This document shows positions 1-6,892 of a stretch of DNA of 16,746 nt, piece by piece (position 1 is the stretch's first letter; every line of letters begins with the position of its first letter). The notes under the pieces are model-generated. The model was not told the origin of the DNA. It searched no databases and saw only the letters and a list, made by a program, of their open reading frames with translations. This DNA comes from CAYMNU01 sp964391885 (GTDB taxonomy: Archaea; Altiarchaeota; Altiarchaeia; JAFGQM01), in assembly GCA_964391885.1 (NCBI GenBank), contig CAYMNU010000014.1, positions 1 through 16,746 of the forward strand. Direction: 5' to 3'. Both the position numbers and the translations under genes were made by a program.

Positions 1-734
1 TAGGTGACCTTGCCTTCAGCACCAGGGATTTTGACGCCCCAGTCCATATCGCGTGTGATGTCCCAATCGTTAAGCTCGCCAAGCCATTGCTTGGCATAGT
101 TGCGCGCGTTTGCAGACACTTCTTTGTTTTTAAGGTATTCTTTGAGTTGGGGGGCGAAGTCTGAGAGCTTAAAGAAGAAATGAGTTGTTTCCCTTATTGC
201 AGGCTCTGCCCCGCATGATGCACACTTGGGCTTGTTTATTTCTGAAACCCCTAGATGCCTTCCGCATCCCTCGCAGTGGTCGCCTCTGGCTTCGGCGCCG
301 CAATGAGAACAAACGCCCACGACATAGCGGTCGGGCAAGAAGCGCTTGCAGCTCCCACAGTAAAGCTGCTTGACCTGCTTTTCGCTTATATGGCCAGCGG
401 CACTGATTTTAGTGAAGAACTCCCCTGCCATTTCATGGTGTATCTTGCGCGATGTTTGGGAAAAGTTGTCGAAGGATATGCCCAGCTGCTCGAGCTCCTG
501 TGCGATTATCTTGTAGTAGCGGTCTGCAATCTCCTGCGGAGTCTTGCCCTCGGACTCGGCTTTAATAACTATGGGCGTGCCGTGTTCGTCCGTCCCGCAG
601 ACATATTTGACGTCTTCGCCTCTTGCCCTGAGGAATCTCACGTATATGTCCGCGGGTATATATGTCGACCTCACATGCCCAAGGTGCATGGGCCCGTTGG
701 CGTAGGGGAGCGCCGATGTGACAAGTGTTTTCAT
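1..734 (-). CDS. metG: Methionyl-tRNA synthetase, N-terminal part (runs off the window)
   Basis: This enzyme charges tRNA-Met with methionine in the cytoplasm. The minus-strand frame opens with an ATG at 734-732 and stays open to base 1, giving about 244 residues of the catalytic core. The class I signature appears as HLGH at residues 17-20, followed by CGTDEHGTPI at 46-55. Eight cysteines in four CxxC pairs (126/129, 142/145, 154/157, 171/174) form the double zinc knuckle of the archaeal/eukaryotic MetRS type. WDITRDMDWG near residue 224 is also typical. The KMSKS loop and anticodon-binding domain lie outside the window. A TATA-like stretch around 757-768 on the minus strand sits about 28 nt upstream of the start, so the leader is probably very short. 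Identity is certain; the gene is partial only because of the window edge. Confidence 0.97.
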   Translation of the reverse strand, partial: MKTLVTSALPYANGPMHLGHVRSTYIPADIYVRFLRARGEDVKYVCGTDEHGTPIVIKAESEGKTPQEIADRYYKIIAQELEQLGISFDNFSQTSRKIHHEMAGEFFTKISAAGHISEKQVKQLYCGSCKRFLPDRYVVGVCSHCGAEARGDHCEGCGRHLGVSEINKPKCASCGAEPAIRETTHFFFKLSDFAPQLKEYLKNKEVSANARNYAKQWLGELNDWDITRDMDWGVKIPGAEGKVT

Positions 735-788
735 GTCCTAAATAAGTGCAAGAATAGCGAATTATTTGTAGGGCACAGGTAAAAAAGG

Positions 789-1043
789 TTATAGCTTCCC
801 CTTTTCGGTTGCAGGCCTCTCTGCATGCTTGAGAAAGATTCCTTTAAGTACTCCAGGGCTTATCCTGTTGTCTGGAAGCCTCAGAACATCGCCCCACATC
901 GCGCGCACCCTGCCTTCGGGAATGTTAAATTCACGGCCGGCTCGCTGAAGCTCTGACATCGCTGCATCAAAATGCCTTGCGATGTGCTCGCGCCTGTTGG
1001 CCGGAAGGTCACCATACCTGGGCCTGAAACGAGGACGTGGCAT
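789..1043 (-). CDS. Small basic hypothetical protein, 84 aa
   Basis: I do not recognise this protein. It is 84 residues, rich in arginine (RPRFRPRYGD at the N-terminus), with a predicted helical middle (about residues 15-40) and no cysteines, signal peptide or membrane segment. The basic N-terminus suggests nucleic-acid or ribosome binding, but that is inference. It lies 54 nt upstream of metG on the same strand. It is divergent from the TBP gene, sharing a 178-bp intergenic region that carries the palindromic TATA element at 1075-1092. That element is about 37 nt upstream of the start, suitable for a short leader. A T-rich run on the minus strand just past the stop could end transcription before metG. 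The frame is clean and well placed for a real gene. Confidence 0.7.
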   Translation of the reverse strand: MPRPRFRPRYGDLPANRREHIARHFDAAMSELQRAGREFNIPEGRVRAMWGDVLRLPDNRISPGVLKGIFLKHAERPATEKGKL

Positions 1044-1074
1044 GAATATCTTTTGATTTGATATTTAAAAGGCC

Positions 1075-1092
1075 TATAAAAAGCTTTTTATA
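1075..1092. promoter_or_regulatory. 18-bp perfect palindrome holding divergent TATA-like boxes
   Basis: TATAAAAAGCTTTTTATA is a perfect inverted repeat. Each arm reads as a TATA-like box for the opposite strand. On the minus strand it is about 37 nt upstream of the small basic protein. On the plus strand it is about 130 nt upstream of the TBP start. Other A/T-rich candidates for TBP lie closer (1119-1129, 1155-1166, 1171-1181), so the TBP promoter cannot be fixed from sequence alone. Confidence 0.5.
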
Positions 1093-1221
1093 CCCTCTTC
1101 TTCTAATAAACCGCTTTTTCTTTATAAAGGGGTGCTTTGGGTGAGTGTGTTTTTGGCATAAAAGCCAACTGGCATTTAACCAAGGCAAAGGGCTTTACAC
1201 TAAATATCTGGAGAGAAAAAA

Positions 1222-1776
1222 ATGGCAAAAGTCAAATGGGATAAAAAGCTGGAGAACCTCGTCGTTTCAGTATCTATAAACGACCGGATAAACCTTGAGC
1301 AGTTCTCAAGGAAGGCGAAAGACATTGAATACGACCCCGACCACTTTCCGGGAGCCATATACAGGATGAATGAGCCGAGAGTGTCTGCGCTGATATTCTC
1401 CTCTGGAAAGGTCAACTGCACGGGAGCAAGGCACTGGGATGAAATACCGCTTATCGTCGACCAGCTAAAGAAGAAGTTCAAGGAGGGCGGCATAACCCCT
1501 AAGACCATGGAGAGCAAGGTCCAGAACCTTGTAGTCTCTGCAAACCTCGGTTATGAGGTCAATATCGACGTGGCAGCCACCGAGCTGGACAATGTCGAAT
1601 ACGAGCCGGAGCAGTTCCCTGGGCTTATCTTCAGGATTAAGGAGCCGAAGTGCGTTGCGCTCGTGTTCACAAGCGGAAAGATCAACGTCGTGGGCGCCAA
1701 GGAATGGGAGTTCATAGACAAGGCGATTGCGCAGGTCGACAAAGCCATGCGCGACGTAGGTGCAGTCATGGAGTAG
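1222..1776 (+). CDS. tbp: TATA-box-binding protein (TBP)
   Basis: TBP is the general transcription factor that binds the TATA box and, with TFB, recruits archaeal RNA polymerase. The 184 residues are two direct repeats forming the saddle. Residues about 8-90 and 99-181 align with each other: YDPDHFPGAIYRMNEP matches YEPEQFPGLIFRIKEP, and ALIFSSGKVNCTGA matches ALVFTSGKINVVGA. The paired FPG phenylalanines and the SGK segments are the DNA-contacting elements of the family. Length matches archaeal TBPs, with no acidic tail beyond a final glutamate. The ATG is preceded by GGAG at 1210-1213. It is monocistronic, with a hairpin terminator directly after the stop. The segment before the start (TTACACTAAATAT at 1195-1207) recurs at 12118-12130 before an antitoxin gene, probably by chance. 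Confidence 0.97.
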   Translation: MAKVKWDKKLENLVVSVSINDRINLEQFSRKAKDIEYDPDHFPGAIYRMNEPRVSALIFSSGKVNCTGARHWDEIPLIVDQLKKKFKEGGITPKTMESKVQNLVVSANLGYEVNIDVAATELDNVEYEPEQFPGLIFRIKEPKCVALVFTSGKINVVGAKEWEFIDKAIAQVDKAMRDVGAVME

Positions 1777-1782
1777 TCCCCT

Positions 1783-1817
1783 GCTCCCGGCTAGCCCGGG
1801 AGCGTTTTTTCTCTTTT
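1783..1817 (+). terminator. Hairpin plus T-tract terminator after TBP
   Basis: GCTCCCGG (1783-1790) pairs with CCGGGAGC (1796-1803) around a 5-nt loop and is followed by TTTTTT CTC TTTT. It starts 7 nt after the TBP stop. A G+C-rich stem with a T-tract is bacterial in style. In archaea the T-tract is the main termination signal, and the hairpin may protect the RNA end. Confidence 0.75.
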
Positions 1818-1892
1818 CGTCCCTGAAACCAAGGCTTTTTTTAACTTCGCGTTTGAAATCTTAGCCCTAAGTCTATTTGCTTCTTCTACAAA

Positions 1893-3989
1893 ATGCCAAA
1901 AACTGAAAATCCAGGCGCTGTTGAATGGTACGATATAAGCACATTCATAAACGAGCACTGCCGGGAAGAGCTCAACCTAGTAGGCCAATTTTATCCCGAT
2001 AAGCAATCCGTAATAATCGATTTTCAGAAGCTTTCCGAATTCTCTCCCGAGCTTGGCGAGAGGCTGCTCGCAAGCCCTGACGAGACAATGGGCGAGATAA
2101 ACAAGGCCCTCGAGAAAGAGAAAAAGCACATCGCGTTTTCGAGAAAAGTAGACGAGGAACCAAGAGTATATGCCCGCTTCATGAACCTGCCGCCGGAGAG
2201 CGAGATAATGGTGAGAAAGTGCAATTCCGAATACCTAAACAAGCTTTTCACCGTCCAGGGCCTTGTCACGACTGCTACGGATGTGCTGCCGAAAGTCTGG
2301 AAGGGCGTCTTCAAGTGCAAGCGCTGCAAGGCAGAGGTCTCGCTCATACAGCCCAAGAAAAGCGTGCAGTCGCCGATGGTCTGCGAGAGTTGCGGAAGGC
2401 ATGAGTTTGACATGGATGAAGAAAAGTCCAAATACGTGGACTTCCAGAAGATACAGATGCAGGAGCCTTTGGAGATACTCAAGGGCGGGGACCAGGCAAA
2501 GAGGATAAGCGTTTGGCTGGAGGAAGACCTTGTCAAAAAAAGGGTCGTGCCGGGGCAAAGGGTCATAATAACGGGCACTCTTAGGCTCGAGCCGCCCAAG
2601 CCCAGCAAGGTGAAATCGCCAATATACCAAAAATACATAGAGGCAAACAATCTGGATTACACCGAACAGGAATTTGAAGAGCTGGAAATAAGCGAGAAGG
2701 AAGAGAAAGAGATTAGGGCGCTTGCGAACGACCCAAAGATTTACGAAAAGATGATATCGTCAATCGCCCCGTCCATATATGGCCACGACGAGGCTAAAGA
2801 GGCGGTCCTGCTTCAGCTATGCGGGGGGGCTTCAGGCAAGATGCTTCCCGACGGTACGAAAATCAGGGACTCAATCCATATATTAATGATAGGGGACCCT
2901 GGGACGGCCAAATCACAAATCCTTAAATATGTAGATCGCCTCGCCCCTAAATCGCTTTATGTGTCCGGCAAGTCTGCAACGGGCGGCGGGCTAACTGCTA
3001 TCGCCGAAAAGGATGAATTTGGCGAAGGCGGCTGGGTGCTGAAGGCCGGCGCCCTGGTTCTGGCGTCGGGCGGCATGGCGTGCATCGACGAGTTCGACAA
3101 GATGAGCGAGGAGGACAGAAGCGCGATCCACGAGGCGCTGGAACAGCAGACAGTCAGCGTGGCGAAGGCGGGCATCATCGCAACATTCAGGGCAGACAGC
3201 GCAGTTCTTGCGGCCGCCAACCCGAAATACTCACGATACGACCCATACAAGCCTCCGGCAGAGCAGTTCAACCTGCCTGCATCGCTCATATCAAGATTCG
3301 ACCTGATTTTCCCGATAAAGGACGTGCTGGACGAGGCCAGGGACCAGAAGCTTGCGGCGCACATATTGAATGCCCATAAGCTGTCCCAAAGCAGGGCGGC
3401 CGACCCGGGCGCAGACCTCAGGGATCTTGAGAAATCGCTCGTGCCGGTTGTAAACCAAGACCTGATGAGGAAATATTTCGCCTATGCTCGCAGGCACTGC
3501 CACCCCATCCTAACTAAACAGGCCAGCGACAGGCTGGAGAATTATTATGTGGACCTCAGGAAGAGGAGCAGTGGGGGGAGCGTGCCGCTCACACCCAGGC
3601 AATTAGAAGGCCTTGTGAGATTGGCGGAAGCCTCTGCAAAAGTGCGGCTGAGCAAAGAGGTTGCAATAGAAGACGCCGACCGCGCCATACGCTTGGTGGA
3701 GTTCGTCTTAAGGGAGATAGGTATGGAGAAAGAGGGCGGCGGGTTTGATATAGACAGGATAGTGACAGACCACCCCAAGTCGGAAAGGGACAAGATTTAC
3801 ATGATAAGCGGTATAGTCAAGGGCCTGGAAGACGAATATGAAATGGTGCCTATGAAGAAGGTTCTTGAAGACGCAAAAGAGTACCACAACATAGACAACC
3901 AGACTGCAGAGAAGCTGATTAGGGAGCTCCTTAACAAAGGGGACCTCTACGAGCCGAGGCACGGGCACCTGAGGACCGTAAGACAATGA
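1893..3989 (+). CDS. mcm: Replicative DNA helicase MCM
   Basis: MCM is the hexameric 3'-to-5' helicase that unwinds DNA at the archaeal replication fork. The 698 residues show an N-terminal domain with a C-x2-C...C-x2-C zinc finger (C142, C145, C164, C167). An AAA+ domain follows with Walker A GDPGTAKSQ (334-342), Walker B CIDEFDK (397-403), sensor 1 in AANPKYSRYD (N443) and the arginine finger in SRFD (467-470). The last 75 residues fit the usual winged-helix tail. Length is normal for a single archaeal MCM, and all catalytic residues are present, with no sign of an intein. A T/A-rich element at 1835-1847 is the likely promoter. The stop overlaps the start of the presenilin-like protease (ATGA at 3986), so the two genes are probably co-transcribed. 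Confidence 0.98.
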   Translation: MPKTENPGAVEWYDISTFINEHCREELNLVGQFYPDKQSVIIDFQKLSEFSPELGERLLASPDETMGEINKALEKEKKHIAFSRKVDEEPRVYARFMNLPPESEIMVRKCNSEYLNKLFTVQGLVTTATDVLPKVWKGVFKCKRCKAEVSLIQPKKSVQSPMVCESCGRHEFDMDEEKSKYVDFQKIQMQEPLEILKGGDQAKRISVWLEEDLVKKRVVPGQRVIITGTLRLEPPKPSKVKSPIYQKYIEANNLDYTEQEFEELEISEKEEKEIRALANDPKIYEKMISSIAPSIYGHDEAKEAVLLQLCGGASGKMLPDGTKIRDSIHILMIGDPGTAKSQILKYVDRLAPKSLYVSGKSATGGGLTAIAEKDEFGEGGWVLKAGALVLASGGMACIDEFDKMSEEDRSAIHEALEQQTVSVAKAGIIATFRADSAVLAAANPKYSRYDPYKPPAEQFNLPASLISRFDLIFPIKDVLDEARDQKLAAHILNAHKLSQSRAADPGADLRDLEKSLVPVVNQDLMRKYFAYARRHCHPILTKQASDRLENYYVDLRKRSSGGSVPLTPRQLEGLVRLAEASAKVRLSKEVAIEDADRAIRLVEFVLREIGMEKEGGGFDIDRIVTDHPKSERDKIYMISGIVKGLEDEYEMVPMKKVLEDAKEYHNIDNQTAEKLIRELLNKGDLYEPRHGHLRTVRQ

Positions 3990-4867
3990 ATAAGATTGCA
4001 TTCTTTGTTTCGATATTTTTGTTCGCGACTGCCATAGGGCTCTACATAGGTGCAAGGGCGATACCGCAAGTTGGAGACACAAACGTCATGACCGGCCAGA
4101 GTGTTGACGACCCCGGCGGGGCGCTTTACTTTCTGGGGGTAGTTCTTATAGGGACTATCGTACTTCTGCTTATTTTAAGGTATTACAAAGGTAATCTGCT
4201 CTTCAGGCTTTTTGAGGTTTACATAATCTTCGTGGGCTCGATGGTGGTCTGGGACTTTGCGGTTTATGACGGGCTTGTCTTGGGCGGCCTTATTTCAAGC
4301 TCTCTCGCATATAACCTGCTTGTGCTCGCGCTTGCAAGCCTAACAGTAGCCATAAGATTTTTGAAGAGGACTTTTGCTATAAGAAATATCACCCTTGCGC
4401 TTGCTATAGCAGGGGCGGGCGGGCTGCTGGGATCTTTTATGGGCTTCGTGCCGGCGCTGATTCTTGTGCTGGCGCTGGGGACCTACGATATAATCGCAGT
4501 CTTCAAGACAAAACATATGCTTAAGCTCGCAGACGGCTCCAGGCTGAGGGAGCTTCCTGTCATGTTCGAGACTGCGTCCAGGGGCATAAAAACCGGGCCG
4601 CGGAAGGGGAGTAAGAAGGGGGATGACGTAATAGGTCTGGGGACTGGCGACATTGCAATACCCCTAATCTTTTTTGTGGGGATACTGCGCAGCTTCCAGG
4701 ACTGGTTCCTTGTGGGCGCAGCAGTGCTCGGAGCCATGGCGGGTCTTGGGCTCACAATATATTATGTCACCAATGTCAAAAGAGTGGCGCTTCCAGCCCT
4801 TCCCCCGATAATAGGCTGCAGTTTGATTAGCCTCGGAATCGCATTTGCGATGCAAACCTTTTTATAG
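3986..4867 (+). CDS. Presenilin/signal-peptide-peptidase-like aspartyl protease
   Basis: This is an intramembrane aspartyl protease of the presenilin-like (PSH, A22) family, which cuts transmembrane helices inside the bilayer. The 293-residue protein is almost entirely hydrophobic, consistent with about nine helices. The three family motifs are present in order: TYD at 166-168 (catalytic D168), GLGTGD at 217-222 (catalytic D222), and PALP at 270-273. A hydrophilic loop around 180-216 separates the two aspartates, as expected. An N-terminal hydrophobic segment (residues 4-22) begins the first helix. The gene overlaps mcm by four bases, so translation is likely coupled, although no functional link to replication is known. 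The substrate cannot be inferred from the sequence. Confidence 0.93.
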   Translation: MNKIAFFVSIFLFATAIGLYIGARAIPQVGDTNVMTGQSVDDPGGALYFLGVVLIGTIVLLLILRYYKGNLLFRLFEVYIIFVGSMVVWDFAVYDGLVLGGLISSSLAYNLLVLALASLTVAIRFLKRTFAIRNITLALAIAGAGGLLGSFMGFVPALILVLALGTYDIIAVFKTKHMLKLADGSRLRELPVMFETASRGIKTGPRKGSKKGDDVIGLGTGDIAIPLIFFVGILRSFQDWFLVGAAVLGAMAGLGLTIYYVTNVKRVALPALPPIIGCSLISLGIAFAMQTFL

Positions 4868-5028
4868 GCCGCGCTACAAATATCCTCCCGACCTTATGGG
4901 GCTTGACTAAACAAAACTTAGAGCAAGCCATGCAACTCGGAGGGGGCGGCAATAAGAAAGAATAGCCGTGGCCGTGTTGGGGGGATTTCAAAAAACAACA
5001 TAGCGGAAGCTTTAAAAAGTGATGAAGA

Positions 5029-5349
5029 ATGGAAATAACAGGTAAATACGTGGAGACTGAGGAATATAAAAAAGAGGTGGAGAAAAAGGGCTTCAAGTAC
5101 AGCCCCGCGACAGGGAGCCTGTTCTTGTCTTACCCTTATTTGCCCAAAAAGTTCTCTCGATATGCGGTGAAGATAGGGCTTTACCACGTGGGCATATCGC
5201 CCATTTCAAAGATAAACTCTGTGGAGTATTATGAAAAGGGGTCCGGATACCATAGGACGGACAAGCCGGAAGAGGGCTTTAAAGAGTATGCGGAGGAGAT
5301 ACTCAAAGAAAGCCTCGAAAAGTCCAGGCCGAAGAGCCTTCTGGTGTGA
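5029..5349 (+). CDS. Hypothetical protein, 106 aa
   Basis: I do not recognise this protein. It is 106 residues, charged and lysine/glutamate-rich, with many aromatic residues in the middle (SLFLSYPYLPKKFSRYAVKIGLYHVG) and a predicted helical C-terminus (EEGFKEYAEEILKESLEK). There is no signal peptide, membrane helix or cysteine, so it is probably a small soluble protein. The start has AGTGATG a few bases upstream, resembling part of the archaeal ribosome-binding consensus. TTTAAAAAG at 5011-5019 is probably too close to be the TATA box. The 160-bp gap after the protease gene contains only tiny frames. Codon use looks like that of its neighbours. No function can be assigned. Confidence 0.65.
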   Translation: MEITGKYVETEEYKKEVEKKGFKYSPATGSLFLSYPYLPKKFSRYAVKIGLYHVGISPISKINSVEYYEKGSGYHRTDKPEEGFKEYAEEILKESLEKSRPKSLLV

Positions 5350-5438
5350 TTATCCCCTCGGAATAATCTTATCCAACAACCCGAAACTTGCCCGAGGGCA
5401 ACTATTAGCCTCTTTAGCTGCATAAATAAGCGTTTGAA

Positions 5439-5636
5439 ATGGCTTCTCAAGTATGGGTGAGGAGGAAGACCTTCCTCTGCGAGGTCTGCGGAAGGGTCAT
5501 GGAGATAGGCGAGGAATACGAGGCCCGCTGCAGGGAATGCGGCGCCGATTTCTGCAGTAACTGCGGTTTTGAAGAAGGCTGCGTGGCCTGCGCCAAATCA
5601 CGGTTATTCCGCCCCGAAGCTTTGGCGGCGGTCTAA
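5439..5636 (+). CDS. Small eight-cysteine zinc-binding protein, 65 aa
   Basis: This is a compact protein with four CxxC pairs at C14/C17, C31/C34, C39/C42 and C48/C51. Eight cysteines in about 40 residues should bind two zinc ions, arranged like a RING or FYVE cross-brace or two stacked zinc ribbons. The core reads CEVCG...CRECG...CSNCG...CVAC. A short basic start (VRRK) and an alanine-rich tail flank the core, and nothing else is left in the protein. Small proteins of this sort are common in archaea as nucleic-acid or protein adaptors, but I cannot assign a specific role, and cysteine spacing alone does not prove RING activity. It appears monocistronic: a hairpin terminator follows, and the upstream gene ends 89 nt before. 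CATAAATAA at 5421-5429 is too close to the ATG to be its TATA box. Confidence 0.75.
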   Translation: MASQVWVRRKTFLCEVCGRVMEIGEEYEARCRECGADFCSNCGFEEGCVACAKSRLFRPEALAAV

Positions 5637-5663
5637 CATTAGGAGGCGGACTATAGGGAGAGT

Positions 5664-5706
5664 TGAGGGGGGTTCGAAAGAACCCCCACTCACGCTTATT
5701 TTTCTG
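5664..5706 (+). terminator. Strong hairpin terminator
   Basis: GGGGGTTC and GAACCCCC pair around a GAAA tetraloop (arms roughly 5668-5687). The stem extends by about four pairs after one bulged A. TTATTTTTCTG follows. It separates the zinc-protein gene from the toxin-antitoxin operon. Confidence 0.75.
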
Positions 5707-5733
5707 TAATTAAACTTTTCAGGTATCGAAAAG

Positions 5734-5764
5734 CCTTTTATATCTATAACTTATAAGTTATAGA
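5734..5764 (+). promoter_or_regulatory. vapBC promoter with operator palindrome
   Basis: CCTTTTATAT (5734-5743) is a good TATA box, 30 nt upstream of the antitoxin ATG. It abuts a perfect 22-bp inverted repeat at 5743-5764 (left arm TCTATAACTTA, right arm its exact reverse complement). The dyad covers the expected transcription start, as in autoregulated toxin-antitoxin operons where the antitoxin or the antitoxin-toxin complex blocks initiation. Binding is inferred, not shown. Confidence 0.75.
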
Positions 5765-5767
5765 AAA

Positions 5768-5965
5768 ATGTATACTACAATACAGGTGAAGGACCATACG
5801 ATGAAGATGCTGAGCAATTTGAAACGGGAAACGCATGCAAAGTCATACGATGATGTGCTGCAGGCTCTCCTTAAATCCCGCAGGAAAAGCATCGACTCCA
5901 TGTACGGCTTCCTGCCGAAGGGCGACATATTGACAGACTTAAGGGACAAGCATGACAGGTTCTAG
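5768..5965 (+). CDS. vapB: VapB-type antitoxin, 65 aa
   Basis: This is the antitoxin of a type II VapBC module. The 65 residues start with a strand (TTIQVKDHTMKML) followed by helices (YDDVLQALLKSRRK), fitting an archaeal ribbon-helix-helix or similar dimeric DNA-binding domain. The tail (SMYGFLPKG...LRDKHDRF) should bind and block the toxin. The 14-nt overlap with the PIN-domain gene and the 22-bp dyad just upstream support the role. It is expected to be translated from a transcript with only a few leader bases. The DNA-binding fold is inferred from size, pattern and context rather than from a decisive motif. Confidence 0.85.
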   Translation: MYTTIQVKDHTMKMLSNLKRETHAKSYDDVLQALLKSRRKSIDSMYGFLPKGDILTDLRDKHDRF

Positions 5966-6341
5966 ATATCTTTTTGATACCAGCGCATGGATGGGCATGC
6001 TGCAAGGCGAGAAGGAGTCTTTGAGGGAAATGCTCGAGGAAGCTGATAGTATTGTTTTTACTTGCGCATTGACCTTTTTTGAGATGGGCAAGAAATCTAT
6101 AATGCGCAAGTTCACAAGGAGCCAATTGCGGAAAAGCCTGGAATTTATAAGGGAAAGCAGCGTAGTCCTAGATATTAATCCAGAATTGTGTGAAAATGCT
6201 ATTAATGTTGCCCTTAGGCACAATCTGCATGCAATGGACGCCCTGATATACCGAAGCGCCCTCGAGAACGATGCCACGCTCGTCACCTTAGACAACGACT
6301 TCCACGGGCTGCCGGGGGTCAGGGTTATAGACTTGGACTAG
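5952..6341 (+). CDS. vapC: VapC-type PIN-domain ribonuclease toxin
   Basis: This is the toxin partner of the preceding antitoxin. It has a PIN-domain fold, a Mg-dependent RNase usually aimed at tRNA or rRNA. The 129 residues match the usual length and carry the acidic active site: D9 in YLFDTSAW, E44 in FFEMGKK, D96 in HAMDALIY, and D114/D116 in TLDNDF. The ATG lies inside the antitoxin gene (14-nt overlap), so translation is coupled. The active site looks intact and the enzyme should be active. The RNA target cannot be deduced. A small reading frame begins 3 nt after its stop and may belong to the same operon. Confidence 0.9.
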   Translation: MTGSRYLFDTSAWMGMLQGEKESLREMLEEADSIVFTCALTFFEMGKKSIMRKFTRSQLRKSLEFIRESSVVLDINPELCENAINVALRHNLHAMDALIYRSALENDATLVTLDNDFHGLPGVRVIDLD

Positions 6342-6344
6342 TGG

Positions 6345-6482
6345 ATGCCTCTGGTATGGATTTGGCTGTATGTAATTATAAGTATGGCGACAATCCCCCA
6401 AGTAATCAGGCTCAGGAAGCCGAAGATAAAAATTATCAGGACTATTGCGACTATTATTAGAAATCGTTTCAGCAATAATTAA
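6345..6482 (+). CDS. Candidate 45-aa membrane/cationic peptide behind vapC
   Basis: This is a short open frame starting 3 nt after the vapC stop and ending at TAA 6480-6482. The product has a hydrophobic first half (PLVWIWLYVIISMATI, long enough for a short membrane helix) and a strongly basic second half (RLRKPKIKIIRTIATIIRNR) with no acidic residue in the whole peptide. This is the profile of a small membrane-associated or membrane-disrupting peptide. The close spacing to vapC implies co-transcription. No Shine-Dalgarno motif is obvious, and an ORF of this size can arise by chance in A/T-richer DNA. The next gene is convergent and ends at 6500. Function is unknown; it could equally be the noncoding tail of the toxin mRNA. 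Confidence 0.4.
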   Translation: MPLVWIWLYVIISMATIPQVIRLRKPKIKIIRTIATIIRNRFSNN

Positions 6483-6499
6483 TCCGCCTGAGCCTGCAG

Positions 6500-6892
6500 C
6501 TATTTACCATACATACCCCCCTTACCGCTTTCCTTGAGCTCCTTCCTTTCGCTCGCCCAGTTATAGGATGCCAGAACCGAATCCACGTCCTTCTCAGCAT
6601 AGCCTGCCGATATAAGCAGCCCCAGGAACGCTTCTGGCTTCTCGCCTGCATCAATCCTCAGCTTAATTTCCTTCCTGAGTATAGCTAGCCTGTCGCCATC
6701 GGCTTTTGACTCGTCCGCCTTTTCCTCCTGCGCCTTCAGTTTCTCAGCCTTGACGGCCTTGACCACTTCAAGTATCTCCTCTTCGGTATAGCCGTTCTCG
6801 AGCATGAAGTCCCTTACCTCGTGGGGCCTCTTGCCCTCCCTCATCGCCATCTGCATGGCTTCTATCAGTTCACGAAGCGTGTTCTCGTCCAT
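6500..6892 (-). CDS. Hypothetical protein with two helical repeats, coupled to fbp
   Basis: I do not recognise this 130-residue protein as a named family, but it has clear internal symmetry. Residues about 9-44 (MREGKRPHEVRDFMLENGYTEEE...) and about 70-105 (IDAGEKPEAFLGLLISAGYAEKD...) align: a helix, a G-K/E-x-P turn, a helix, then N/A-G-Y and a third helix. This resembles three-helix modules of the UBA or SAP sort. A charged linker rich in K, E, A and D (about 45-68) separates the copies. The ATG shares its first base with the fbp stop codon (TGATG at 6890-6894), so it is translated by termination-reinitiation from the fbp mRNA. That points to a partner or regulator of sugar-phosphate metabolism, but this is inference from position only. 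Confidence 0.8.
   Translation of the reverse strand: MDENTLRELIEAMQMAMREGKRPHEVRDFMLENGYTEEEILEVVKAVKAEKLKAQEEKADESKADGDRLAILRKEIKLRIDAGEKPEAFLGLLISAGYAEKDVDSVLASYNWASERKELKESGKGGMYGK

Noticed and set aside
255..782. 175-aa plus-strand open frame opposite metG
   Set aside because: It lies antisense to a clear methionyl-tRNA synthetase with all motifs, and its product has no coherent features.
1195..1207. TTACACTAAATAT shared with 12118-12130
   Set aside because: A/T-rich 13-mer before two unrelated genes at different distances from the start; chance is likely.
4903..4965. Short peptide frame (MQLGGGGNKKE and upstream) after the presenilin-like gene
   Set aside because: Tiny, without ribosome-binding site or promoter at a useful distance.
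5019..5057. GTGATGA followed by CTGA, resembling C and D boxes of a guide RNA
   Set aside because: It spans the start of the 106-aa gene, the box spacing is wrong, and no C'/D' pair is seen.
5650..5662. ACTATAGGGAGAG, like the end of a T7 phage promoter
   Set aside because: Only the last dozen bases match; the upstream T7 recognition part is absent and no phage polymerase gene is present.
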